From Asterias amurensis (taxonomy: Eukaryota > Echinodermata > Asteroidea > Forcipulatida > Asteriidae), in the NCBI RefSeq assembly GCF_032118995.1, contig NC_092666.1, positions 7,576,501-7,640,500 on the forward strand: a DNA stretch of 64,000 nucleotides, given 5' to 3'. How positions within the stretch are numbered: position 1 is the stretch's first letter; each line of letters begins with the position of its first letter. Positions 45,601 through 54,389 of this stretch are shown here, in pieces. Made by a program: the position numbers and the translations under genes. Under the pieces are notes generated by a model, which ran no database searches, had not been told where the DNA came from, and was given only the letters and a program-made list of their open reading frames with translations.

Positions 45601-45880
45601 GTCATGGCTGAGCGGTTAAGAGCACCGAATTCAAACTCTGGTGTTTCTGAGCGGCAGAGTGTGGGTTCGAATCCCCCAGCCGTAACACTCGTGTCTTAAG
45701 CATCGCTTCGTCCTTCGGATGGGAACTAAAGTCGTTGGTCCCATGTGTTGTGTAACGCATGTAAAAGAACCAAGTGCACTTATCAAAAAGAGAAGGGGTT
45801 CGCCCCGGTGTTCCTGGCTGGATTAGATTGGCAGCATATTGCCCCACAGCACCTTGTAAACCATTAAATGGTTCTAAGAA
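45601..45880 (+). mobile_element. tRNA-Leu-like SINE
   Basis: GTCATGGCTGAGCGGTTAAG carries the A box and GGGTTCGAATCCCCCAGCC the B box, with a long variable arm as in tRNA-Leu. The body (TTCGTCCTTCGGATGGGA, GTGCACTTATCAAAAAGAGA, GGTTCGCCCCGGTGTTCCTG) is shared with 47692. It lies within the 3' region of the SAXO-like gene. Confidence 0.88.
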
Positions 45881-46027
45881 TTAGGTCTCATATTTCAAAC
45901 TTCGTCCCACTCACCTTGCAGTAAATACCTAGCTTTGTATCCTTTGGAAAAAGGAGTGTTACCAAATATGGTTGTTATTATTTATGTGCCAAAAGCCCTA
46001 GATATTCATTGCCTACAACTGTCCAGT

Positions 46028-46498
46028 TTAAATGGTGGCTGTTAATGGCTCTAAGGCATCCAGTGTAAGCTGAGGACCAGTACCTCCAAGACCTTTCTGC
46101 CTCAGTAATTCTTGTTGAAGAATATATGCTTCTGCCTTGCACAGTGGTTTACGTTTCCCCTTGTATGTCTCCATGTGTACTGTGCGAAAATCATGCTTTC
46201 CTGCTTCTTCAACAGGCCTGTTAGCGGGAACAAACGGACGGGTGGGTTGATCTAGTGTCTTCCCCTCAAACTTATTCATTGTCTCTGATTCAGTGGCCAT
46301 TTTACCTAGAGCTGGTACGTATATGTTAGCTTCATGTAAATCACCGTAGCGTATGCGAGCCTTGACACCCCAGTCTTTGTAGAAGCGCTTGTTTATTGTT
46401 TGGTCGTCAAACTTGGCTGGTTGTCTCTGTGTGTTGGTCATTGGACGAGCTTTAGACACAACGTAAGCATCTTTGGACTCAATTGGCTTGTAGGTCAT
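46028..46498 (-). CDS. SAXO-like gene, last coding exon (7 of 7)
   Basis: Acceptor CCCTTCTAG, then ATG ACC TAC in phase 0, and a TAA stop at 46028. It contains KFDDQTINKRFYKDWG and KFEGKTLDQPTRPF, microtubule-binding Mn-type modules of the SAXO/FAM154 family, and a helical tail AEAYILQQELLRQKGL. Read alone it gives 156 codons beginning with Met, but splice phase shows it continues exon 6. This half is better conserved than the 3' region behind it, which is filled with a SINE and MITEs. Confidence 0.85.
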   Translation of the reverse strand: MTYKPIESKDAYVVSKARPMTNTQRQPAKFDDQTINKRFYKDWGVKARIRYGDLHEANIYVPALGKMATESETMNKFEGKTLDQPTRPFVPANRPVEEAGKHDFRTVHMETYKGKRKPLCKAEAYILQQELLRQKGLGGTGPQLTLDALEPLTATI

Positions 46499-46599
46499 CT
46501 AGAAGGGATAAATGAAATAATTTTTAATGCAACAGTTAAACTGATTGCTCACCAATAATACACTAATTCACAAAAAACGAGCTAATGTATCAATATACT

Positions 46600-46765
46600 A
46601 TGTATTTAACACTTCAGGCATTGCATAGTGAGGTATCAATATATATTTGGTTTGCGGTAACACCATGTGTGTAATCTATTTGCTAGGTAGAGTTTGTTCT
46701 TTAGAGAACTGTCTTTTTTTATTCTACTACTGCGGAGTAGACTATCAGATTTTTCCAAGAGTCCA
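46600..46765 (-). repeat. Dispersed repeat shared with 14840-15020
   Basis: TTTGGTTTGCGGTAACACCA, GGTAGAGTTTGTTCTTTAGA and GAACTGTC match the intronic repeat of the duplicated gene in the opposite orientation. Confidence 0.65.
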
Positions 46766-46883
46766 AGTGTCCAGTTTTCTAAAACTTTTGTCTTTATGAA
46801 TCAAGTTCAAAGTTATTATAATCACCATTTTCTCTCCTAATTTTCATAGATCAAACTTCAACAAAATGTGAATGTTTTGTCTT

Positions 46884-47275
46884 TTAACGACACTGGACAA
46901 TATTGGTTATTGTCAAAGACCAGTCTTCTCACTTGGTGTATCTCAACATATGCACAAAATTTACAAAATTTTGAATATTTTAACTCAATTGGTCGACGAA
47001 GTTGCGAGATAATAATGTAAGAAAGAACATCATTACCAAACAAAGTTGTGAGTTTTCAGATGCTTTACTTCGATACCTCAAAATCTAATTCTGAGGTATC
47101 AAAATCAAATTCGTGGAAAGTTACCCCTTTTTCGGAAACTACATTACTTCAGAGGGAGTCGTTTCTCACAATGTTTTATACTACAGTATCAACCTCTCCC
47201 CATTACTCGTTACCAAGTAAGTTTTTATGTTAATAATTATTTTGAATAATTACCAATAGTGGCAAGTGCCTTTAA
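46884..47275. mobile_element. GGCAGTGGACAC-family MITE in SAXO-like intron 6
   Basis: Starts TTAACGACACTGGACAATAT and ends ACCAATAGTGGCAAGTGCCT. Confidence 0.88.
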
Positions 47276-47464
47276 TAAAGGCAAGAACTCACATGTTATT
47301 TCCCATTCACTATTGTATTATTCATGAGTCTGTGTAAGCTATCATACCTTATGACGAGCAGAGTATACTAATCGAAACGTCGAGACCAAACCGGCTCTTT
47401 TCAGAGCCACAACTCCTTCAAAGTTTACTTTTCATATTTATATTTATAGTTACTCCTATCATAC

Positions 47465-47603
47465 CTTATTTGTTGTAGTTGTAGTAAACTTGGTTGTGGG
47501 TGGTATATACTCCGTTGGATCTTTGGTCATCAGAGCTGGCTTAGGATGCTTCCTTGTGTCATGTCCTGGATATTGGGTTCGTTGTTCAGTGACAAAGTCC
47601 AAT
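47465..47603 (-). CDS. SAXO-like gene, coding exon 6
   Basis: Minus-strand acceptor ATTACAATTAG and donor AAG/GTATGA. AG from exon 5 plus A gives Arg, then LDFVTEQRTQYPGHDTRK and DPTEYIPPTTKFTTTTTNK. The Thr-rich end joins exon 7 in phase 0. The module TEYIPPTTKF is a diverged Mn-like unit. Confidence 0.82.
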
Positions 47604-47691
47604 CTAATTGTAATAAACACCAAACTGTCGTGAGTATTTTGTTTACTGCCTTTTACAACCACTACTACTCTAATCTTACTTTATGTTTAAG

Positions 47692-48050
47692 TGTTGTGGC
47701 CGAACGGTTAAGCGCACCAAGTCGTTACACTTGTGTCCTTAAGCAAGACACTTAATAACCATTGCTTCGTCCTTCAGATGGGACTTAAAGCCGTTGGTCC
47801 TGTGTGTTGTGTAACGCACATAAAAGAAGCCAGTGCACTTATCAAAAAGAGATGGGGTTTGCCCCGGTGTACCTGGTTTGATTTGCAGCACATTGCGACC
47901 TGAAAACCATAACATGGTGCCATGTAAAAGGAGTATATCTCATAAATCAAACATAGTCCCACATCCTTTGCGTAAAATACTGTATGTTTAAGCGCTTTGA
48001 AACGCCCTTCAGAGTGCTATATAAATACCGATTACTATTATTGTTATCTC
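47692..48050 (+). mobile_element. tRNA-derived SINE, full length
   Basis: TGTGGCCGAACGGTTAAGCG gives the A box; the B box region is deleted. The body matches 45601 (GGGTTTGCCCCGGTGTACCT) and the 3' end is GCGCTTTGAAACGCCCTTCA with an ATT microsatellite. It sits in SAXO-like intron 5. Confidence 0.85.
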
Positions 48051-48309
48051 TATATGCATAGTTTTCTGGTTTAACTCGTTAACAAGTAGGATTTGAATCT
48101 TTTTATTGTAGATGAGGTTTGCGGTAACACCTTTGAAAATCTCTTTTGAGTAGTGTCGGAATTACGAAGTGAACAGATGAGTTTTGAGTAGTTATACTAT
48201 GAAATACTTTCAGACTTCAAAGTAAGACATGTTCAATCTGTCAGGACAACAATTTGACAGCAAAATGGTTGAATAACTGTAAGGCCCTTTCAATTTAATT
48301 TGTGCATAC

Positions 48310-48535
48310 CTTGAGTCCATGCTAAGACGGATAGTAGTTGGGGGCGGAGTCACAGGGTGCTCAGGGAGGGGTTGACTGCGGTACCCTGGGAAGTCCCTCA
48401 TGTTCTGTGTCTTTCCGTCAAACTTGGAGCGTTTGTCTCGGCCCAACTGTGAGGCAAACTTAATGGTGCGACTCTTTTCTTGTGGTCCCATATCTTTATA
48501 GGTGTGTTTATTGGTTGTGATGTGGTCGAAGTCAC
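48310..48535 (-). CDS. SAXO-like gene, coding exon 5
   Basis: Minus-strand acceptor TTGATACAG and donor AAG/GTATGC. It reads GDFDHITTNKHTYKDMGPQ, then KFASQLGRDKRSKFDGKTQN, MRDFPGY and a Pro-rich HPVTPPPTTIR. The KFDGKT..MRDFPGY segment is a clear Mn-type module. Phases: enters 1, leaves 2. Confidence 0.88.
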
Positions 48536-48759
48536 CTGTATCAAAAACAATGTGATTTAAACTTAGGTAAAGATAAACATAAATAATGTGAGTAGGTATA
48601 CACATTTAAACCGGGGACAAAAGAAGACAATAGGGTTCGGGAAAGGTCCAGAGTTGGAAAACATGTACAAAACCACCGGGATCCGTTGCAAAAACAAGCT
48701 AGAGTATAAACAACAAGGGACAATATGAGGTCCACGGTTACACTAGCTTATACAAGCTT

Positions 48760-48855
48760 GTGTGAGTAGGATTTGAAACTTTGCATAGTGGGAATATGAT
48801 GTAGTAAGGTTTGCGGTAACGCCATGTCATGATAATTTCTTATTGAGATAAATAA
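48760..48855 (-). repeat. Fragment of a dispersed GCGGTAAC repeat
   Basis: AGTAGGATTTGAAACTTTGC and GGTTTGCGGTAACGCCATGT link this intronic stretch to 46640 and 48110. Confidence 0.45.
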
Positions 48856-48910
48856 TGTGCACATGTTCAGGGACCTGTGACTAACCAAGACAAAATGGCC
48901 ACCAAAGATC

Positions 48911-49110
48911 TGAGCCCAATTTCATACAGCTGCTAAGCACGAAATTTGCTTAGATTGAAATTTCTTCCATGACAAAAACATGGTTACCAACCAAATTTCT
49001 ATTTGTTGCATATTGCTTGTTGCTGATAATCAGCTATTGATTGCTTATCCTGAAAATCATGTGGAAATTTGGTTGGTAGTCCTGTTTTTATCAAGGAAGA
49101 AATTTTGGAC
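48911..49110. mobile_element. GGGCCCAATTTCATA-family MITE, right end lost
   Basis: GAGCCCAATTTCATACAGCT at the left; an internal inverted pair GGTTACCAACCAAATTTC and GGAAATTTGGTTGGTAGTCC. Other members: a right-end fragment at 59650-59717 and a diverged whole copy at 62474-62753. Confidence 0.75.
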
Positions 49111-49189
49111 CGAACAATTGGGGTAGTCTAAGCCGAGACTGACATCATGTGGCATCAATGTTTCACTTTAGCCTGACCTTTACAGAATA

Positions 49190-49487
49190 AAACAAATTAT
49201 TGTAGTATCCCACCGTATGCCAAAAATAACAAATCTGTGAACATTATTTTGGTGTAATTGGTCATCGAAGTTGCAAGAGAATAATGAAATAAAAACAACC
49301 TTGCGTGCTTTCAGATGCATAATGAGAGGCTTCAGTCGAATTCTTTTACCGTTTGAGTGAGAAATTATCTCTTTTTCAAAAACTGTATTACTTCAAAGGA
49401 AGCCGTTTCTCACAATGTTTTCTACCATCAAAACATCTCCTTTGCTCGCTAACAATTATTTTGAGTAATAACCAATTGTGTCTTTAA
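49190..49487. mobile_element. GGCAGTGGACAC-family MITE, degenerate
   Basis: Recognised by GAAGTTGCAAGAGAATAATG, GGAAGCCGTTTCTCACAATG and the end TAACCAATTGTGTCTTTAA. Confidence 0.7.
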
Positions 49488-49498
49488 CTCGTACATAC

Positions 49499-49624
49499 CT
49501 TCAATGACTATATTGTCGGGGAGCTTTTTAGCAGCAAGTGTTTGTTCTGCGTGATTGCCAGGGAAGTCTCTCTTTGACACGGACTCCAACTCTCCAAGTT
49601 TCTGTCCGGGGTACAAGATAGATC
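49499..49624 (-). CDS. SAXO-like gene, coding exon 4
   Basis: Minus-strand acceptor TTTTTTTAG and donor GAAG/GTATGT. It reads SILYPGQKLGELESVSKRD, FPGNHAEQTLAAKKLPDN and IVIE. Length 126 nt, so skipping would keep the frame (phase 1 in, phase 1 out). Confidence 0.85.
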
Positions 49625-49978
49625 CTAAAAAAATAAGAAGTTGAATAACTGATGATGTTTGTTGACAGAAAACAGAGAAAAATTACCAGGTAGAATGGAT
49701 AGAATGGATTGTGCAAAGTTGAGTTGCTACATGTACCAGAATAATTTTAACTATTTATTTGATCATCTGGGCCCAATTTTATAGAACGTACCCAATGTGA
49801 CGTTACCATTCAAATACCTGCCTACAACATGGCGTCTGTGATGCAACCGGGAACGCTTCAAGCAGCGTGCTCATTTGTCAACGCGCTTAGACGGCATACG
49901 GCCTGGATTTATGTAAGACTATAGGAATGGGTGGCCCAAGCATTTTGGCTGGGATTGTAGAAACAAAAAATTACAAAC

Positions 49979-50207
49979 CTGTGAATGAAGGTAGTTCACC
50001 GAACGATTTAGCTGGGCGTGGCACCCAGTGCTTAAAGTGCTCCTTGTTGGATGTCCTGCTGTCAAACTTTGCTGATCTAAGACCCTTCCTGTTCTGAGTG
50101 CTCGGTCTAAGCATCTTAATTTCAGGGAATGACGTATGACCTTGATAAGTCACATTGTAAGATGTCTTGTTCTCAAAGGGTGCAGTACTTTGCTCCATAT
50201 TCTCTTC
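49979..50207 (-). CDS. SAXO-like gene, coding exon 3
   Basis: Minus-strand acceptor TTGAAAACAG and donor ACAG/GTTTGT. It reads EENMEQSTAPFENKTSY, then TYQGHTSFPEIKMLRPS, SAKFDSRTSNKEHFKHW and VPRPAKSFGELPSF. The KFDSRTSNKEHFKHW unit is the clearest Mn module in the protein. Phase 0 in, phase 1 out. Confidence 0.88.
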
Positions 50208-50735
50208 CTGTTTTCAAACACAGTTACAATAAACAACAATTAAAAGAGTGTTAACTCAAACAGCTTTAAAGAGACACTATTTGCATGATCCTTAGGGAAA
50301 ATCAACTCCAATCCTAAACTAATCTTTATAACTGTCACAATGAAGAAGGCAAGTCTCGCATCTGATAAGTGAGTGAGCTTCTTTCCTTCACATGTTTAAG
50401 CAATGTTTTTGGGTTACACCGCAGTCGTCGAATGCCCTCTCTGCCTACACATAATGCATTGATGCATTGTGGTTCTGAATCGCACTAAAACTTAAGGTCT
50501 AAACACAGAGCAGGGACAAGAAGGAGTTCAATTAGTTGTACTTAAAAGGTTCCATGTGTGTTAACGCACTGGCAATCTTGACGCACAGTCCTAAAAAACA
50601 CAGTTCATAGTCATCGATGAGACATATAAACTGTGCTTTTTTATGATCGCTGGTCAAGATTTCCATTGCGGGACCGTGTTCAAACCGGCCTTTACTGCGG
50701 TTGTTTTAAGATCTACAAGATGAGCCTATACTAAC

Positions 50736-50985
50736 CATTTTGATTGGCTCTTGTTTCTTCGCTTGAACTCTCTGTTGATAGTCTGATCGTTGGATTGTAT
50801 TGAAGTCCATGTCAGGAGGATTGGGGTCTCTTGGTGTTGGAGGTGGAATCATGGGTAGACGACGCTGGTAACCCTCATCAGGTTCCTTGAAGGTTTCTTG
50901 ATAATGACTCAGTGAACATTTGTTGTTAGGACCAAAGCGATTCCGCTTGTACCTTTTTTTACAGTTCTTGTGATGCTTGTGCCGT
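50736..50985 (-). CDS. SAXO-like gene, coding exon 2
   Basis: Minus-strand acceptor TTTAATGACAG and donor ATG/GTTAGT. It opens GRHKHHKNCKKRYKRNRFG, a very basic Cys/His stretch directly after the Cys cluster of exon 1, then SLSHYQETFKEPDEGYQRR, MIPPPTPRDPNPPDMDFN and RSDYQQRVQAKKQEPIKM. Phase 2 in, phase 0 out. Confidence 0.88.
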
Positions 50986-52415
50986 CTGTCATTAAAACAA
51001 AAAGGTAGTTTAGTTTAAGTTACAATCATGTTTTATCTGCAGGGTCACTGCGACTCACCAACACATCACCATGAGTTTATAAAGTCCGGAAAACTTTAAT
51101 GTGTTTTTGTTACTTACTTCCGTTTTTTTAATAAAAAAATGAACTACACTTGTTCTTTGATAACATATTCTTGTCAGGTGCTGGGTTGCTTTTGCGGAAG
51201 TCAACATTGTTTTTAAATTTTAAATTAAAGTCACCTGGAAGTGGTATTTTTTCAAAATAAAGCTTTTGTCACTAATATATGTGTTTTGATGAGTGGAATG
51301 GGAAAAAACAGTTAACTAAGGTTTTAAAAAATCAGTTCTTATGTTATTTAAAAATTTAAGAGTAGACCCGACCCGAGAGGGCGCTGTTCGTGACATCAAT
51401 CGAGGCAGACTTTGCCTGTAATGCATAGAGTAAACACAATTGCAAAGTACATGTACTGACCAAGTCGTGAGTTTGTACGTTTCAAAAAACAAAACAAAAA
51501 TGGTTTTTTTCCGGCAATGCCGACCAGGTGTATTGCTGCTGAATGCAGAAAAACACTTTTTGAAATGTACCAACTCACGACTTGGACGTACATGTACTTT
51601 GCACGTGTGTTTACTATACGCATTGCAGGCAAAATCTGCCTCGATTGACGTCACAAAAGGGGTAGGCGAAGTCAGCCCCCAAACAACTTTTTATATTTTT
51701 TAAACATATAAATCGTAACAAACAATTATTAAAAAAATTGTTTTATTGTTCGTAAGCATAAACAAATCCAGGTGACTTTAAGAGATTTTTAGGGAAGCAC
51801 TATCTATATGGGGTGCTATTTATTCCAACCCCCCCCCCCCACCCATTTTAAAAGTTTGGGGTTCCGCAGCCCTAATATCTAGTAGCCATAATGTCTCCCT
51901 ATTTTGTAAATCTTTGTATTTGTTCTAGGGCGCTGAAAATAAATAAATTATTGTGATCATACACATTTCTTTTTCTTGTGACTTTTTTCATGTATTTTTT
52001 ATTTTTAAAAGTCCAAAACAAAATCCCATCATGCGACCCTAATAGGCCTATAGTTAATTCATTTTCATTTATTCAATGGTTTATTATAAATCTATTCAAT
52101 TCACTAATTTTCCGCACGTCGCCACCAATTTATCCGCCTTTAATTAACAAACAAAAAACACTGTAGACTGTACATGTATATTACTTCTAGATTCTATAAG
52201 GCTATAAGGCTCCCCGTGAGCCTTTTAGTTGCTAGAACTTCTAGCAGAAGTACATGTATATCATATAAATTATTTCCAACATAAAATAAACACAAAAATG
52301 TACTTATAAATCAACATGTTTCAAACATAAAATAAACAACAAATAAAATATATCAAGATGTTTCATCAACAACAGAAGTTTCGAAAAAAAACCAAAATGA
52401 CTACATGTATCTTAC
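50986..52415. other. SAXO-like intron 1
   Basis: 1.43-kb intron mostly occupied by the TTAA-flanked foldback element (51225-51781). The rest is AT-rich with a C-run at 51830-51841 and no coding signal. Confidence 0.7.
51225..51781. mobile_element. TTAA-flanked foldback element with THAP-like loop, copy 2
   Basis: Ends TTAAAGTCACCTGGAAGTGG and CCAGGTGACTTTAA. About 90% similar by eye to 12590-13167 and in the same orientation. It carries the same central ATGCCGACCAGGTGTATTGC. Confidence 0.9.
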
Positions 52416-52528
52416 CCACAATCACACAGCTCACAGAGACACGTAAAGGCAGGAAATGGTTGATTGAGTATTGCACGGGCTTCAGAACTGCTCGTATCAA
52501 GCCGACTGGGTGGGTAGTCCAATGTCAT
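52416..52528 (-). CDS. SAXO-like gene, coding exon 1 (start)
   Basis: Start of a stabiliser-of-axonemal-microtubules type protein, expected to bind and stabilise cilia and flagella microtubules through repeated Mn-type modules. The ATG at 52526-52528 opens MTLDYPPSRLDTSSSEA and reaches FTCLCELCDCG, matching the short Cys cluster that I recall at the very N-terminus of vertebrate SAXO1/SAXO2. The donor is GG/GTAAGA. Seven exons (52416-52528, 50736-50985, 49979-50207, 49499-49624, 48310-48535, 47465-47603, 46028-46498) join in consistent phases to 1554 nt, 517 residues, close to SAXO1 length. I cannot say whether it is the SAXO1 or SAXO2 orthologue, so no symbol is given. It is divergent from the oxidase gene starting at 59957, 7.4 kb away. 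Confidence 0.88.
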
Positions 52529-52904
52529 GATGACCACTGTTCCAGATAACAACTTAATTTACAAATTGTATATCACACAACTTCTTTTTATCCTTCTTAT
52601 AAATATGAAAACGGCCCCAAATTGTTGATAAATGACTCGCAAATTGTGTTACTTTGGTGGATTTCCGTGCACCTGCCAGTGTTGTGACATGCACCTGCTA
52701 TTTGGAGCTGTGTGTATACAGTACACAGAGCGGTACGGTCCCGTCGTCCGTAGGCCTTAGTTACCAGTCAACAAAATCGGAACCCACTTAACGTGGCGAC
52801 CTAGCAACGGGACATTGGGATCAAACTACCGGTAGTCAATGGGTGTATGGGGGGGACAGTGTATACAATGGTTAAGCTTTTGGTGTGTAGTGTCTCCGTA
52901 CCCT

Positions 52905-53725
52905 GGACCGAAACAGGTCAACTCGTACCCAAGTCAACTCGTACCAAAGTCAACTCGTACCTAGGTCAACTCGTACCCAGGTCAACTCGTACCCAAGTTA
53001 ACTCGTACCGTACAACGTACGTTGTATGCCGAAACGGAGAATTTCCGTGCGGCGTGATTTTGTAAGCGATGGGAAACCATCATATGGAGCTCACTTTTAT
53101 TAATAATAATCTCACGAATTTCGTTTTTAATAATGTTTGTTCATCTCATTTCTGCCTTTTTTCCGCTAGGATATTCATTCAGATCCATTGTGGTTTCTTT
53201 TAAATTCCCGTGTTGAAGGGTCGCCGTGAAAGGCGTTGAACAGATCAGATGCACACTAGTTCTTCGTATCAAGGAGGTATAAATATTTCGACCTCCATGT
53301 TCATAATGAGACCGATTATTTTCAATGAAAAAAAAAACGCAACCCTTCATGTTTACCTTGGTGTGTTCCCAAAAGAAAATTTCATGGTAAGAATTCATTC
53401 AATTCATTCATTTGCGTTATGTTCTTATTATCTTTTTCCGAATAAAAAAACCCACAAAATTCATTCTAACTCCCCACCGATAGGGCCTAAGTAAAAAAAA
53501 ACTGCAACATGAAAAAAAAACCAAGAAAACAAAATCATTGCAACAATGAATAGCTAAATGTATGATTAACAATATAAATAAATAAATTAAACTACAATAT
53601 TTATCAATACGAGTAAAAAAAATTGTAAACATTTATTTGGGTGCGAGTTGACTTGGGTACGAGTTGACTCAGGTACGAGTTGACTCGGGTACAAGTTGAC
53701 TTAGGTACGAGTTGACTTGGGTACA
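52905..53725. mobile_element. Element bounded by inverted 16-bp tandem arrays
   Basis: Six copies of GTCAACTCGTACCCAA-like 16-mers at 52916-53010 face five inverted copies (TTGGGTACGAGTTGAC) at 53637-53725. The 630-bp interior is AT-rich with no transposase. Arrays as terminal inverted repeats suggest a nonautonomous DNA transposon of unknown superfamily. Confidence 0.75.
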
Positions 53726-53729
53726 ATAT

Positions 53730-54110
53730 GATTTTCCGGTATCTGAAAGGAGAAAAGGAGATGGCCACTTTTCGGCCGCCCAAGAAAATCTGCTTTTCAG
53801 GTGGCGGAAAAGCAAAGAAATAGAAAATTGCATTTTCACATAACGTTAAATCTGCTTTTCTACTATTCTGGTAGCAGACATGCAAATGGCCACTTTTCGT
53901 CCGCCAGCATTAGGAGACAGAGTAAAACCTGCTTTTCTGGTAACAGAAAAGTAGAAACGTAAAACATGCATTTTCACAAAACGTTCAGTCTGATTTTTCT
54001 GGTAGCAGAAAAGTAGAAAAGGAGAAAACTCATGTAAATCAACCATAAAATCTGCTTTTCTGCTTTTCTGATACCAGAAAAGCAGATGGCCACTTTTCGT
54101 CCTCCATAAT
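53730..54110. repeat. Tandem hairpin repeat TTTTCTGGTAGCAGAAAAG
   Basis: Roughly 110-130 bp units with GGCCACTTTTCGTCCGCC, CTGCTTTTCTGGTAGCAGAA and GCATTTTCACATAACGTT. Three to four diverged units are present. Confidence 0.8.
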
Positions 54111-54389
54111 ATACATGTTTAAAGCTCTATGCATCAAACCATTGTACCCTTTTCATGAAATGTAAATTGCACATAGCGCGTGCGCACTAATATTTTGGTT
54201 GGCAAAAAATGTAGGATCATCAATCGGGCTGTTTATTCACGGGTAAATGGGTGCGTGACGCAGAGACGCGATTGTGTGTCTCCTCAGTGCACAACTATAT
54301 GGCGTTTGCCAACAAACAGGGGTTGTGCGCCTGCGAGAATGTAATTAGCATGTTTCCTGAAAAGGGTCAATATTTACCCCAGCCAAAAT

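Noticed and set aside
45601-48050. tRNA genes at 45601 and 47692
   Set aside because: A and B boxes are present or partly present, but acceptor stems do not pair and a shared 200-bp body follows; these are SINEs.
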